Origin: Sphingomonas sp. H160509
Lineage (GTDB): Bacteria; Pseudomonadota; Alphaproteobacteria; Sphingomonadales; Sphingomonadaceae
Direction: 5' to 3'
NCBI RefSeq assembly: GCF_024124765.2
Contig: NZ_JAMXSR020000002.1
Span: 3,802,001 to 3,866,000 of the forward strand
DNA length: 64,000 nucleotides
Positions within the stretch are counted from its first letter, which is position 1; each line of letters begins with the position of its first letter. The position numbers and the translations under genes were made by a program. Positions 1-8,686 of this stretch are shown piece by piece. The notes under the pieces are model-generated. The model searched no databases, was not told the DNA's origin, and worked only from the letters and a program-made list of their open reading frames with translations.

Positions 1-2
1 TC

Positions 3-266
3 GTCTTCAAAGGCGCCGACACCGTCATTGTCGCCCCCAACGGGCGCGTCCGCATCGCGCAAGGGGCCAGCGACTGGCTTTCCACCGCCGGCACCGGCGA
101 CGTCCTGGCGGGCGCGATCGGCGCGATGCTCGCCGCCGGGCTCGAACCACTGGGGGCTGCGGCCGCCGGAGTGTGGCTCCACGGTGACGCTGCCCGCCGA
201 TTGGGGCCTGCCTTCATCGCCGACGACTTGGCGGAAGCGCTCCGGTCGGCCAGAGCGTCGCTATGA
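3..266 (+). CDS. nnrD: NAD(P)H-hydrate repair enzyme NnrD domain, C-terminal fragment
   Basis: Only the last 87 residues lie in the window; the reading frame is open from base 3 and the 5' part is off the left edge. The residues VFKGADTVIVAP and STAGTGDVLAG match the ATP/ADP-dependent NAD(P)HX dehydratase (ribokinase-like fold), where the GTGD stretch binds nucleotide phosphate and carries the catalytic Asp. The enzyme returns damaged hydrated NADH/NADPH to the active form in the cytoplasm. Its stop overlaps the next start as ATGA at 263-266, so it is translationally coupled to the RNA methyltransferase. Whether an epimerase domain is fused upstream, as is usual in this family, cannot be seen. 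Confidence 0.85.
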   Translation, partial: VFKGADTVIVAPNGRVRIAQGASDWLSTAGTGDVLAGAIGAMLAAGLEPLGAAAAGVWLHGDAARRLGPAFIADDLAEALRSARASL

Positions 267-1457
267 CTTCTGAAACGAATATCGACACCATCGTCCGCGT
301 CGCGGCCCGCGGCGACGGCATGACCGCCGACGGACGCCACGCCGCCTTCTCGGCACCCGGCGACACGCTCGCCGCCGACGGCACCGTGATCCCCGGCCCG
401 CACCACCAGACTCCCCCTTGCGTGCATTTCCCGACCTGCGGCGGCTGCCAGCTCCAGCATCTCGACGACCTGGCCTATGCCGAGTTCGTCACCGACCGCA
501 TCGCCTCCGCGCTCGACGGCCAGGACCTGTCCGCGCCGATCCGCGAACCCCACATCTCCCCGAACGCAGCCGCCGCCGCGCGACGCTCCACGCCGAGGCC
601 AAGGGGGCAAGATCACGCTCGGCTTCACCGCCGAGAAAGCGCACACGATCGTCGACATCAAGGAATGCTGGATCCTCGATCCGCGCCTCTTCGCGCTCGT
701 CCAGCCGCTCCGCCAACTGCTCAAGCGCCTAAACTTCCGCCGCCGCGCCGACATCCACCTGACGCTCGCCGACCAGGGCGCGGACATCCTGATCACCGGC
801 TTCGCCCCCGAAGGCCTGCCCGCCGCCGAAGCGCTGACCAAATTCTGCGAGGACCACAAGATCGCCCGCGTAGCGTTCGACGACGGCCTCGGACCCGAGA
901 CGCGGTGGGAGCCCGACGCGGTCACGATCACGCTCGGCGGCGTCCCCGTGCCGCTCCCGCCCGCCTCGTTCCTGCAAGCGACCCCGGATGGCGAAGCCGC
1001 GCTCACCGCCGCCGTGCTCGAAGCGATCGGCAAGCCCGGCACTGTGGCCGACCTGTTCGCCGGCCTCGGCACCTTCACGCTCGCGATCCCGGCGAAGGTT
1101 TATGCGGCCGAAGGCGCGCGCGACGCACTCGGCTCGCTGAAGGCCGCCGCGCACCGCACCCAGCGGCCCGTCTACCCGGAGCACCGCGATCTTTATCGCC
1201 GCCCGCTGACGGTCGCCGAACTCGACCGCTTCGACGCGGTGGTGATCGATCCCCCACGCTCCGGCGCGCGCGAACAGGCGACCGCGCTGGCGGAATGCAA
1301 GACGCCGGTGATCGCCTATGTCTCGTGCAATCCGGCCAGCTTCGCGCGCGATGCCAAGGAGTTGTGCGACGCCGGCTGGCGGATCGACTGGGTCCAGCCC
1401 GTCGGCCAGTTCCGCTGGTCGACGCATGTCGAGCTTGCGGCCAAGTTCGTCCGATAG
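263..1457 (+). CDS. 23S rRNA (uracil-5-)-methyltransferase, RlmD/TrmA family (two frameshifts)
   Basis: SAM-dependent m5U RNA methyltransferase of about 398 residues. The N-terminal part has the cluster-type cysteines CVHFPTCGGCQLQH. The C-terminal Rossmann part has DLFAGLGTF (SAM loop), VIDPPRSG and the catalytic cysteine in YVSCNPASFARD. Reading needs two corrections: one missing C in the run near 556-559 and one missing G in the run near 602-606. Both are single-base shortfalls in homopolymers and give a continuous family-like protein, so sequencing error is likely. The start is the ATG of the ATGA overlap with nnrD. Family level is firm; whether the target is U1939 or U747 is not decided here. 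Confidence 0.88.
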
Positions 1458-1469
1458 TCTATGAAGCTT

Positions 1470-1520
1470 CTTCCCCGCGAAGGCGGGGGCCCAGACTGGG
1501 TCCCCGCCTTCGCGGGGATA
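1470..1520. repeat. dispersed palindromic repeat, family A
   Basis: Two arms, TTCCCCGCGAAGGCGGGG and CCCCGCCTTCGCGGGG, flank a short GCCCAGACTGGG core, giving a strong hairpin of about 50 nt. The same element recurs at 4605, 12558, 23746, 35445, 35809, 50087 and 58052. Here it separates the convergent methyltransferase and truA genes and could end transcription of both. Confidence 0.85.
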
Positions 1521-1525
1521 CAAAC

Positions 1526-2267
1526 TTAGGGGTAGACGGCCGCAACGAAGAACAACCCATCAGGCGGCGCATTCAACCCTAGCATCGCCCGATCCTTAGC
1601 CGCGAGCGCGTCCGCCACATCGCCAACCGCCCAGCGCCCCATACCCACCAGCGCCAGACAACCGACCATCGACCGCACCTGATGATGCAGGAAAGATCGC
1701 GCGGCGGCGTAAACAAAAAGACGCTCCCCCGCGCGCACCACCTCCAGCCGGTCCAGCGTCCGAACCGGGCTGTCCGCCTGGCAATGCGCCGACCGAAACG
1801 TCGTGAAGTCGTGCCGCCCGACCAGCGCCCCCCGCAGCCTCCGCCATCGCGTCCGCATCCAGCAACTGCGGCACCTGCCAGGCCAGCCCCGCCTCGAACG
1901 TCAGCGGCGACCGCCGGTTGACGATCCGGTACTCGTACGACCGCCCGACACACGAAAACCGCGCATGCCAATCGTCGTCGACCACCTCGCACGCCAGCAC
2001 CGAAACCGGCGCCGGCTTCACCAGAGCATTCAGCCCCTCCATCAACCGAAACGCCGCGAGCGGCTTCGCGATGTCGACATGCGCGCGCATCGCCATCCCG
2101 TGCACGCCCGCATCGGTCCGCCCCGCCGCCTGCACCGACGCGGTCTCGCCGGTCATCTTGAGCACCGCCGCCTCCAGCGCCGCCTGAACGCTCGGCCCAT
2201 GCTTCTGCCGCTGCCAGCCCATGAACGGGCGGCCATCGAACTCCACCGTCAACGCGAACCGCGTCAA
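1526..2267 (-). CDS. truA: tRNA pseudouridine(38-40) synthase TruA (frameshift)
   Basis: Converts U38-U40 of tRNA anticodon arms to pseudouridine. After correction it has about 246 residues, normal for the family. The N-terminus TRFALTVEFDGRPFMGWQ is typical, the catalytic aspartate is in QAAGRTDAGVHG, and RSFLHHQVRSMVG is the conserved C-terminal motif. The frame changes in a run of six G (read on the minus strand) near 1834-1839; five G would restore AAGALVGRHDF. The start is an inferred TTG at 2267 whose bases overlap the fmt stop, so truA is coupled to fmt in a two-gene unit. Confidence 0.9.
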
Positions 2268-3190
2268 AGCTGCGTCCCCGAGCGAATCGGAAACCCGCGC
2301 AGCATTTCCTCCGCCGAGGTCACGCCGCGCCCCGCCCGCTGCACCAAAGTCGGCCGGATCGCCCCGTCGCCGCACCCGATCGTCAGCTCGGCGTTGACCG
2401 TCAGCCCCTCGCACCCAAGAAACGAGAACGGCAACACGTCCGCGGCCAGCACCTTCACCCGCTCGCCCGCATGCTCGAACCACGCCCCCGGCGCCGGGTT
2501 CATCGCCCGCACGAGTCGCTCGACCTCGACCGCCGACCGCTCGAAATCGATCCGCGCCTCCGCCTTGTCGATCTTCGCGGCGTACGTAACGCCCTCCTCG
2601 GGCTGCGGCCGGGCAGGGTAGGCGTCCAGATCGGCCAGCACCTCGACCATTAACCGAGCCCCCATCGCGGAGAGTTCGGACGTCAGATCCCCCCGCGGTC
2701 TTGCCGACGATCGGCGTCCGTCCCTCGAGCCTTACCGGCCCGGTATCCAGACCCGCTTCCATCTGCATGATCCCGACGCCCGTCTCGGCATCGCCCGCGA
2801 GAATAGCCCGCTGCACCGGCGCCGCGCCGCGCCACCGCGGCAATAGCGACCCGTGCACATTGAGGCACCCGAACCGCGGCGCCTCCAGCACCGCGCGCGG
2901 CAGAATAAGACCATAGGCCGCGACCACCGCAACGTCCGCGTGCAAAGCCGCAAACGCCTCGCGAGCTTCCAGCCCCTCCGGCAAAGACGCCTTGAACGAC
3001 ACCGGCGTCCGCACCTCGATTCCCAGCGCCTCCGCCCGAACCTGCACCGGCGACGGCACCAGTTCGCGCCCACGCCGCCCCCTGGCCGGGCAGGCTGGCA
3101 ATACGCCGCCACCAATTCATGCCCCGCCGCGACGAGGGCCTCCAGCACCGGCACAGCGAAGTCCGGCGTTCCCATGAAGATGATCCGCAT
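2264..3190 (-). CDS. fmt: methionyl-tRNA formyltransferase (two frameshifts)
   Basis: Formylates initiator Met-tRNA using 10-formyltetrahydrofolate. The N-terminus MRIIFMGTPDFAVPVLEAL is diagnostic. NVHGSLLPRWRGAAPVQRAI contains the catalytic Asn-His segment, and the C-terminal tRNA-binding domain is present. Corrected length is about 308 residues, as expected. One G is missing in the run near 3078-3083 (restores GRRGRELVPSPV) and one is extra near 2686-2691 (restores TAGDLTSELSAMG). The gene is divergent from recR with only 53 bp between starts, and its stop overlaps the truA start. Neighbouring def on the other strand supplies the enzyme that later removes the formyl group. Confidence 0.93.
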
Positions 3191-3243
3191 GGCCCCTCTC
3201 GAACACGCTGGCGGGGAGCCGCGCAACCCCCTATCTGTTCCCT

Positions 3244-3841
3244 ATGGCATCCCCCCGAGATCGAGGCGCTGACGCAGGCGCTGGCCCGGCTCCCCGGCCT
3301 CGGCCCCCGGTCCGCACGTCGCGCCGTGCTGCATCTGCTCAAGAAGCGCGACGCGGCGCTGGGGCCGTTGCGCGAGGCGCTGACCGCGGTCGACGAGCGG
3401 CTGGAGAACTGCTCGACCTGCGGCAACGTCGACACCACCAATCCGTGCGCGATCTGCGCCGACCCGCGTCGCGACCAGCGTTCGCTGTGCGTCGTCGAGG
3501 AAGTCGCCGATCTCTGGGCATTGGACAGGTCCCGCCTGTTCCCCGGTCGCTTCCACGTCCTCGGCGGGCGGCTGTCCGCACTCGAAGGCATCCGCCCGGA
3601 GGATCTCAGCATCGACAGCCTCGTCCGCCGCATCGAAGCCGGCGGCATCGACGAAGTCGTCCTCGCGATGAACGCCACGCTCGAAGGCCAGACCACCGCG
3701 CACTACATCGCCGAGCGCATCGAACGCTTCCCCGTCCGCGTCACCCAGCTCGCCCACGGCCTGCCGGTCGGCGGCGAACTCGACTATCTCGACGAGGGCA
3801 CGCTGGCGCAGGCACTAAGGGCAAGGCGGCCAATGGCTTGA
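3244..3841 (+). CDS. recR: recombination mediator RecR (frameshift near start)
   Basis: Works with RecF/RecO to load RecA on gapped DNA. Corrected product is about 198 residues, typical. Features in order: N-terminal helix-hairpin-helix (LARLPGLGPRSARRA), C4 zinc finger CSTCGNVDTTNPCAIC, Toprim acidic motif LCVVEE, and a C-terminal Walker-B-like end. The run of six C at 3251-3256 should be five; this gives MASPEIEALTQ and fixes the start at ATG 3244. It is divergent from fmt and 44 bp upstream of def. Confidence 0.92.
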
Positions 3842-3885
3842 GCCAAGTCCTTGACGCACCCCCGCGCGGAACCTAGCTGCGCTTG

Positions 3886-4410
3886 ATGACCGTCATGACC
3901 GTTCTCGAAGTCCCCGATCCCCGCCTGCGCCTCGTCGCCGAGCCGGTGGAGACGGTCGACGACTCCATCCGCACGCTCGTCGCCGATATGATCGAGACGA
4001 TGTACGACTTCAACGGCATCGGCCTCGCCGCGACCCAGGTCGGCGTGCAGAAGCGCGTCCTCGTCATCGATCTCCAGGAGGAGAAGGACGAGGACGACAA
4101 GCCGATCAAGAACCCCAAGGCGTACATCAACGCCGAGATCCTGTCGGTCAGTGACGAAGTCTCCACCTACAACGAGGGCTGCCTCTCGATCCCGGAGCAG
4201 TATGCCGAGGTGGCGCGCCCGGCGCGGTGCCGCGTGAAGTGGCTCGACGAGACCGGCGCGGCGCATGAGGAGGATTTCGATGGCCTGCTGTCGACCTGCA
4301 TGCAGCACGAGATCGACCATCTCGACGGGGTGCTGTTCATCGACCACATCAGCCGGCTGAAGCGGGACATGGTGCTGAAGAAGCTGGCGAAGCAGCGTAA
4401 GCTGGGGTGA
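3886..4410 (+). CDS. def: peptide deformylase
   Basis: Fe(II)/Zn metallo-hydrolase of 174 residues that removes the formyl group from nascent proteins. All three family motifs are intact: GIGLAATQVG, EGCLSIP with the metal-binding Cys, and QHEIDHLDG with the two metal-binding His and catalytic Glu. An acidic insert (EEKDEDDKPIKN) follows strand two, common in alphaproteobacterial forms. ATG 3886 is chosen; TTG 3883 and ATG 3895 are alternatives and no strong ribosome site decides. Its closeness to fmt is a classical functional pairing, here on opposite strands. Confidence 0.95.
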   Translation: MTVMTVLEVPDPRLRLVAEPVETVDDSIRTLVADMIETMYDFNGIGLAATQVGVQKRVLVIDLQEEKDEDDKPIKNPKAYINAEILSVSDEVSTYNEGCLSIPEQYAEVARPARCRVKWLDETGAAHEEDFDGLLSTCMQHEIDHLDGVLFIDHISRLKRDMVLKKLAKQRKLG

Positions 4411-4467
4411 GGGGCGGGGGTGCCTTAAAGGCTCGCCCACCCGCGCGGAAAACCAACTCGCACCGGT

Positions 4468-4576
4468 AACCACCCCCGGCGGAGGCCGGGGCTCAGTTGG
4501 AAAGGTCGCAGTAACTACGCGCCGCGCTCAGTTAGCGACGTCCCCCAACTGGGCCCCGGCCTCCGCCGGGGTGGTG
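4468..4576. repeat. dispersed palindromic repeat, family B
   Basis: About 108 bp with outer arms CACCCCCGGCGGAGGCCGGGG and CCCCGGCCTCCGCCGGGGTG in inverted order. A second inner pair is built on CAGTTGG and CCAACTG. The same architecture recurs at 6311, 35528, 35903, 43896, 49950 and 57897. With the family A copy just downstream it fills the 320-bp gap after def, where I see no gene. Confidence 0.85.
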
Positions 4577-4604
4577 CTGGTGGAGAAGGTGTCGCCCGCC
4601 CTCT

Positions 4605-4686
4605 AGTTCCCCCGCGAAGGCGGGGGCCCAGGACCACAAGCACCACTGGCAGTAACCCTGGACTCCCGCCTCCGCGGGAGAACAAC
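4605..4686. repeat. dispersed palindromic repeat, family A (expanded core)
   Basis: Arms TTCCCCCGCGAAGGCGGGGG and ACTCCCGCCTCCGCGGGAG as in the other copies, but the core between arms is about 30 bp longer than usual (contains GACCACAAGCACCACTGG). Confidence 0.75.
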
Positions 4687-4731
4687 ATATTCCGATTGTC
4701 CTACATCAACCGTTCGACGTATGTTCCACGC

Positions 4732-4854
4732 ATGACGTCTCCATCTCCTTCCCAAACCCGCGCGCCGATGCGCACAGTCTCACCCCCGAAAATGCTGCGC
4801 CAGCGTCTGCACTTTGTGCACTTCCAGCTAAATTCGCGGGTGCAAAATGGATGA
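4732..4854 (+). CDS. possible 40-codon upstream ORF overlapping rmuC
   Basis: ATG at 4732 opens 40 codons that end with TGA at 4852-4854, eight bases past the rmuC ATG at 4847. Its middle encodes MLRQRLHFVHF, the same peptide block that ends the tandem micro-ORFs upstream of the DUF418 gene 30 kb away. The shared DNA block (4792-4824) includes the palindrome TGCAC-TTT-GTGCA. It may be a leader peptide coupling translation of rmuC, a DNA-level repeat, or chance; no family is recognised. Confidence 0.3.
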   Translation: MTSPSPSQTRAPMRTVSPPKMLRQRLHFVHFQLNSRVQNG

Positions 4855-6301
4855 GTTCGCCATAATCGCCGTGCTCGCGCTAGCCGCCGGCATCCTCCTC
4901 GGCTGGCTCCTCGCCTCCCGCCGAGCCGCAACCCTCGCCAGCGAACTCGCCGTCGCCCAAGCCAAGGTCGCCGACGCCGACCTCATCCGCACCGCCCGCG
5001 ACGCTGTCGAGCGCGAACGCAACGCCGCGATGCAGGACCTCGCCACCCTCCGCGCGCAGAACGCCGAGCGCGCCAGCGACACCGATCGCCTCCGCATCGA
5101 CCTTGCAACAATCCGCGCCGACCGCGACGCCGCCCGCACCGAAATCGCCACGCTGAAGGCCCAGGGCGAGGCGTTCGAAGCGCGCCTGCTCGAACTCCGC
5201 GAGGCGAAGGACGTCATGGCCGCGCAGTTCGGCGACGTCGCCAACAAGCTGCTCAGCGACGCGCAGAAGACCTTCCTCGAACGCGCCGACGCCCGCTTCC
5301 GCCAGTCCGAAGAGTCCGCCGGCCTCAACCTGAAATCGATGCTCCAGCCGGTAAGCGACCGCCTACAACGCTACGAAGAGGGTGTCGCCAAGGTCGAGGC
5401 CGAGCGCCGCGATGCGTTCGGCGATCTCAAGGGCCAGATCGAGCAGATGCGCCTGGGCCAGGAAAAGGTCTCGACCGAAGCCGCCAAACTCGTCAATTCC
5501 TTACGCAACGCCCCCCAAGTCCCGCGGCCGCTGGGGCGAACAACAACCTAAAGAACGTCCTAGAAACCTGCGGCCTCAGCGAACACACCGACTTCCAGAC
5601 GGAGGTCTCGGTCGCAGTAGGCGACGACGGCGCCCGCCTGCGCCCCGACGCGATCATCCGCGTCCCCGGCGGTCGAGCACTGGTGATCGACGCAAAGGTC
5701 TCGCTCAATGCGTACCAGGACGCATTCGGCGCGGTCGACGACGCCGAGCGCCTGATCGGACTCGCCGCCCACGCAGCCTCGATGCGCGCGCACGTCAACG
5801 GCCTCGGCAATAAGGCCTATTGGAGCCAGTTCGCCGACACGCCCGATTACGTCATCATGTTCGTCCCCGGCGAACACTTCCTCTCCGCCGCGCTCGAACA
5901 CGACCCGACGCTATGGGATTTCGCCTTCGAAAAGCGCGTGTTGCTGGCCACCCCCCACGAACCTGATCGCGATCGCCCGCACGGTCGCGGCGGTCTGGCG
6001 CCAGGAAAAACTCGCCAACGAAGCGCGCAAGATCGGCGAACTCGGCAAGGAAATGCACGACCGCCTCGCGAAGGTAGCCGACGATCTGCGGAAGGTCGGC
6101 GTCGGTCTCAACAGCGCGGTAAAGAACTTCAACGGCTTCACCAACTCGTTCAACGGCCGCCTGATGGTAACCGGCCGCAAATTCCGCGACCTGAACATCG
6201 AGACCGGTGCGCGGGATCTGGAGGACGTGTCCTCGGTCGATGCACTGGCGCTAGGCGAGGGGCCTGCGCTGATCGAGAAGCCGGAGAATGTCGAAAGCTG
6301 A
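4847..6301 (+). CDS. rmuC: DNA recombination protein RmuC homolog (three frameshifts)
   Basis: Corrected product of about 483 residues. The N-terminus is one membrane helix (FAIIAVLALAAGILLGWLL), followed by a long coiled coil (about 40-150) and the RmuC PD-(D/E)XK-like domain with RGRWGEQQLKNVLE, VIDAKVSLNAYQ and NYVIMFVPGE-type motifs (here DYVIMFVPGE). RmuC limits inversions at short repeats, presumably as a membrane-anchored nuclease. Extra C residues at about 5511-5516, 5548-5549 and 5951-5956 shift the frame; removing one at each restores the family sequence. The start ATG overlaps a short upstream reading frame. The downstream gap holds a family B repeat. Confidence 0.88.
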
Positions 6302-6310
6302 CCTTCCACT

Positions 6311-6420
6311 ACCACCACCCCGGCGAAGGCCGGGGCCCAGTTGGGGGACACGGATGATGGACGCTGCGATCCGTTACTCTAGCTTTCCCAACTGGGCCCC
6401 GGCCTCCGCCGGGGTGGTGG
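6311..6420. repeat. dispersed palindromic repeat, family B
   Basis: Arms CCACCCCGGCGAAGGCCGGGG and CCCCGGCCTCCGCCGGGGTGG surround a variable centre of about 60 bp; directly after rmuC. Nothing else is visible between rmuC and 6535. Confidence 0.85.
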
Positions 6421-6535
6421 TGGAGGGTGGCTTCTTCCGCACCGAAAACCGATCGGTACAAAACTCGTTCACCTCTCGGCAACCTTTCCCGACCCTGCGC
6501 ATTAACCGGACAACACCCCCAAGAGTCACCCGGTC

Positions 6536-6613
6536 ATGAAACACCTAGTCCCCATCCTCTGCGCCCTCATCCCCTTCGCAGCGATGATCGGCGCCTGCGT
6601 AACCTGCCCCTGA
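6536..6613 (+). CDS. 25-residue hydrophobic peptide
   Basis: ATG 6536 to TGA 6611-6613. The product starts MKHLVPILCALIPFAAMIG and ends ACVTCP: a short positive start, one hydrophobic segment and two C-terminal cysteines (CVTC) beside a first one in the helix. It sits just before a bidirectional terminator shared with rplI. No family is recognised; the compact ORF ending right at the terminator and the CxxC end make a real membrane or lipid-anchored micro-protein plausible. Confidence 0.4.
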   Translation: MKHLVPILCALIPFAAMIGACVTCP

Positions 6614-6634
6614 CGCCCGTCGCGCAGACACAAA

Positions 6635-6670
6635 GAAAGGCCCGCCCGGATCGCTCCGGGCGGGCCTTTC
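6635..6670. terminator. bidirectional rho-independent terminator
   Basis: GAAAGGCCCGCCCGG and CCGGGCGGGCCTTTC form a perfect stem with a six-base loop. It has A/T tracts on both sides, so it can end the rplI operon on the minus strand and the 25-residue peptide gene on the plus strand. Confidence 0.85.
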
Positions 6671-6678
6671 TGTATCGG

Positions 6679-7296
6679 CTAGAAGGGAAGCGAAGGGATC
6701 AACCCCTGCGCTTCGTCCTCCTGGTCGCGCGGTGCTTCGGCGGTCGCGCCGGGCTCTGCGTTCGGATCGTAATCCTCGACGAAGCCAGCCTCGTCGCGCT
6801 CGAACATCGACGACATCACGTCGACACCCGAAGCCTGCATCTCGGCCTCTTCAGGCGAGCGGGCGACGTTGACCTTGACGGCCACCGACACCTCGGGGTG
6901 CAGCGATACCTTGACGGTGTAGACACCGATCGCCTTGATCGGCTTGTCGAGCACGATCGCCGACTTGCCGACCTTGTGACCGTCGGCCACCAGCGCATCG
7001 ACCAGATCGCGAACCGCGACCGAACCGTAGAGCTGACCGGTGTTCGACGCCTGACGGATCAGGGTCACGGTCGCGTCGTTGAAGGTCTTCGCTTCGGTCT
7101 CGGCATCGCTGCGACGCGATGCGTTGTCCGATTCGATCTTCGCACGGTTCGACTCGAACACCTTGCGGTTGGCTTCGTTCGAACGAAGCGCCTTCTTGTT
7201 GGGAAGCAGGAAGTTACGTGCGTAACCGTCCTTGACCTTCACCACGTCGCCGATAGCACCAAGCTTTTCGACGCGCTCAAGCAGAATGACGTCCAT
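6679..7296 (-). CDS. rplI: 50S ribosomal protein L9
   Basis: 205 residues beginning MDVILLERVEKLGAIGDVV, with the L9 signature around YARNFLLPNKKA. It binds domain V of 23S rRNA at the base of the L1 stalk. After the conserved two-domain body, a 50-residue acidic tail (about 155-205) extends beyond the E. coli length, common in alphaproteobacteria. Last gene of rpsF-rpsR-rplI; a strong terminator follows. Confidence 0.98.
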   Translation of the reverse strand: MDVILLERVEKLGAIGDVVKVKDGYARNFLLPNKKALRSNEANRKVFESNRAKIESDNASRRSDAETEAKTFNDATVTLIRQASNTGQLYGSVAVRDLVDALVADGHKVGKSAIVLDKPIKAIGVYTVKVSLHPEVSVAVKVNVARSPEEAEMQASGVDVMSSMFERDEAGFVEDYDPNAEPGATAEAPRDQEDEAQGLIPSLPF

Positions 7297-7307
7297 GTGG
7301 GCGCTCC

Positions 7308-7532
7308 TTACTTAACGATGTAGGGCAGCAAGCCCAGATGACGCGCGCGCTTGATGGCCTGGGCCAGTTCGCGCTGCTTCTTTGCGGCCACCGAAGTGAT
7401 ACGCGACGGGACGATCTTGCCACGCTCGGACACGAAGCCCTGCAGCAACCGGACGTCCTTATAGTCGATCCGGGGAGCGTCTTTGGCGGAGAACGGGCAG
7501 CTCTTGCGGCGGCGGAAGAATGGACGTGCCAT
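7308..7532 (-). CDS. rpsR: 30S ribosomal protein S18
   Basis: 74 residues. The signature DYKDVRLLQGFVSERGKI and the basic end AIKRARHLGLLPY are intact. It partners with S6 on the platform of the small subunit. Two bases separate it from rpsF upstream and 11 from rplI downstream, so the three form one operon. Confidence 0.98.
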   Translation of the reverse strand: MARPFFRRRKSCPFSAKDAPRIDYKDVRLLQGFVSERGKIVPSRITSVAAKKQRELAQAIKRARHLGLLPYIVK

Positions 7533-7534
7533 GA

Positions 7535-7969
7535 TTATTCAGCTCCCTCTTCGCGGTCACGACGGGGACCACGGTCCGGACGATCGCCGCGATCGGGACG
7601 ACCCTCACGGCCACCCTCACGGTCGCCACGACGCTCGCGGTCACGATCCTGCTTGCGCATCATCACGGTCGGGCCCTCTTCGAGGGTGTCGACCTTGACC
7701 GTCATGTAACGGATGATGTCTTCGTTGATCTGAGTCTGGCGCTCCAGCTCTGCGATCACGCTGCCCGGGGCATCGATCTCGAGCATGACATAGTGCGCCT
7801 TGCGGTTCTTGGCGATCTTGTACGCCAGCGAACGCAGGCCCCAGTTCTCGGTCTTTACGACCCGACCTTCGTTGTCGTTCACGATCTTGGTGGCGATTTC
7901 CGCCAGTGCGTCCACCTGCGCTTGTGCCAGATCCTGGCGCGCAAGGAACACGTGCTCGTAAAGAGCCAT
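7535..7969 (-). CDS. rpsF: 30S ribosomal protein S6
   Basis: 144 residues from MALYEHVFLARQDL. The core S6 fold occupies the first ~95 residues. The rest is a highly charged Arg/Asp/Gly tail (repeated DRGDRP-like units), as in many alphaproteobacteria and possibly flexible. The start chosen is ATG 7969, because an upstream in-frame ATG at 8011 adds residues foreign to S6. First gene of the operon with rpsR and rplI. Confidence 0.97.
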   Translation of the reverse strand: MALYEHVFLARQDLAQAQVDALAEIATKIVNDNEGRVVKTENWGLRSLAYKIAKNRKAHYVMLEIDAPGSVIAELERQTQINEDIIRYMTVKVDTLEEGPTVMMRKQDRDRERRGDREGGREGRPDRGDRPDRGPRRDREEGAE

Positions 7970-8048
7970 GTCTTGTCCTTCGTCTTGGCCGATCGCTGAT
8001 ACACGCCCCATGCGTGCACCCCTCCGGCTGTCGTCTAGAATGCAAACA

Positions 8049-8076
8049 GGGGCGAGAGACGCGAATCTCTCACCCC
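8049..8076 (-). promoter_or_regulatory. hairpin in the rpsF 5' leader
   Basis: GGGGCGAGAGA and TCTCTCACCCC form an 11-bp stem (one mismatch) with a six-base loop, about 80 bp upstream of rpsF. Together with a GC-rich segment nearer the start (CCGGAGGGG) it lies where S6:S18 autoregulatory leaders occur. The specific S6:S18 motif could not be confirmed by eye; the hairpin may instead be a terminator. Confidence 0.35.
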
Positions 8077-8129
8077 GGTTGCAGAGGGCCTTACCCGTTT
8101 ATCCGGCAAAGGCAAGGTAATGGTAGGTG

Positions 8130-8486
8130 TTACCGGAATGCGCCGCCACGAACCTGGACCACGTTGCCGCGACCGTCGATCAGGATCGCGTCGCGACCCG
8201 AGCGGACCCACTGATGTGCGCGGGGCGGGGGTGCGAGACGATAGTTGCGGTACGTCGTGATCACTCGGTAGTTCTGCGCCTGGCGACGATCAAAGCGCTG
8301 GCCGGCGCGCCAGTTGCGATACTGCGGCGTGCGGACGACGGTGCGCTTGGTAACGACGGTGCGGCCGTTGTCGTTGTGGCGCACGGTGGTCACTTCGCGA
8401 CGCTGCTGCGCTTCGGCCGGAGCGGCTGCGAGCAGTGGGCTGGCGACGAGGGTGGCGGCAAGCGCGCTGAGGATGAACGTCTTCAT
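8130..8486 (-). CDS. RcnB-like periplasmic protein
   Basis: 118 residues from ATG 8486, preceded by GGGAGATTATC as ribosome site. A clear Sec signal peptide (ILSALAATLVASPLLAAAPA) ends about residue 24. The mature part is Arg/Tyr-rich with RVITTYRNYRLAPPPRAHQW and ends DAILIDGRGNVVQVRGG, the pattern of small RcnB-family proteins common in sphingomonads. In E. coli RcnB modulates nickel/cobalt efflux; the role here is not established. No metal genes adjoin it. Confidence 0.7.
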   Translation of the reverse strand: MKTFILSALAATLVASPLLAAAPAEAQQRREVTTVRHNDNGRTVVTKRTVVRTPQYRNWRAGQRFDRRQAQNYRVITTYRNYRLAPPPRAHQWVRSGRDAILIDGRGNVVQVRGGAFR

Positions 8487-8686
8487 GATAATCTCCCGTT
8501 GAAAACACGGCGCCGTTGCTGCGGCGTCCTCCATAATCTGGGAGCCGATTGTCGCAGCCGCTTGTCGCAAGGTCGGCGAAATGGTCGCATATTGTCGCAA
8601 GGCCGCGGAGTTCGTTCAGGTTGCAACTCAGGCCGCACCTTTATAGGCCCCGCGCTCAAACGAAGACCCAACATAGAGGATAGGCC

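Noticed and set aside
6302..6535. Short frames inside the family B repeat as genes
   Set aside because: They translate the palindrome arms and recur in every copy of the repeat.
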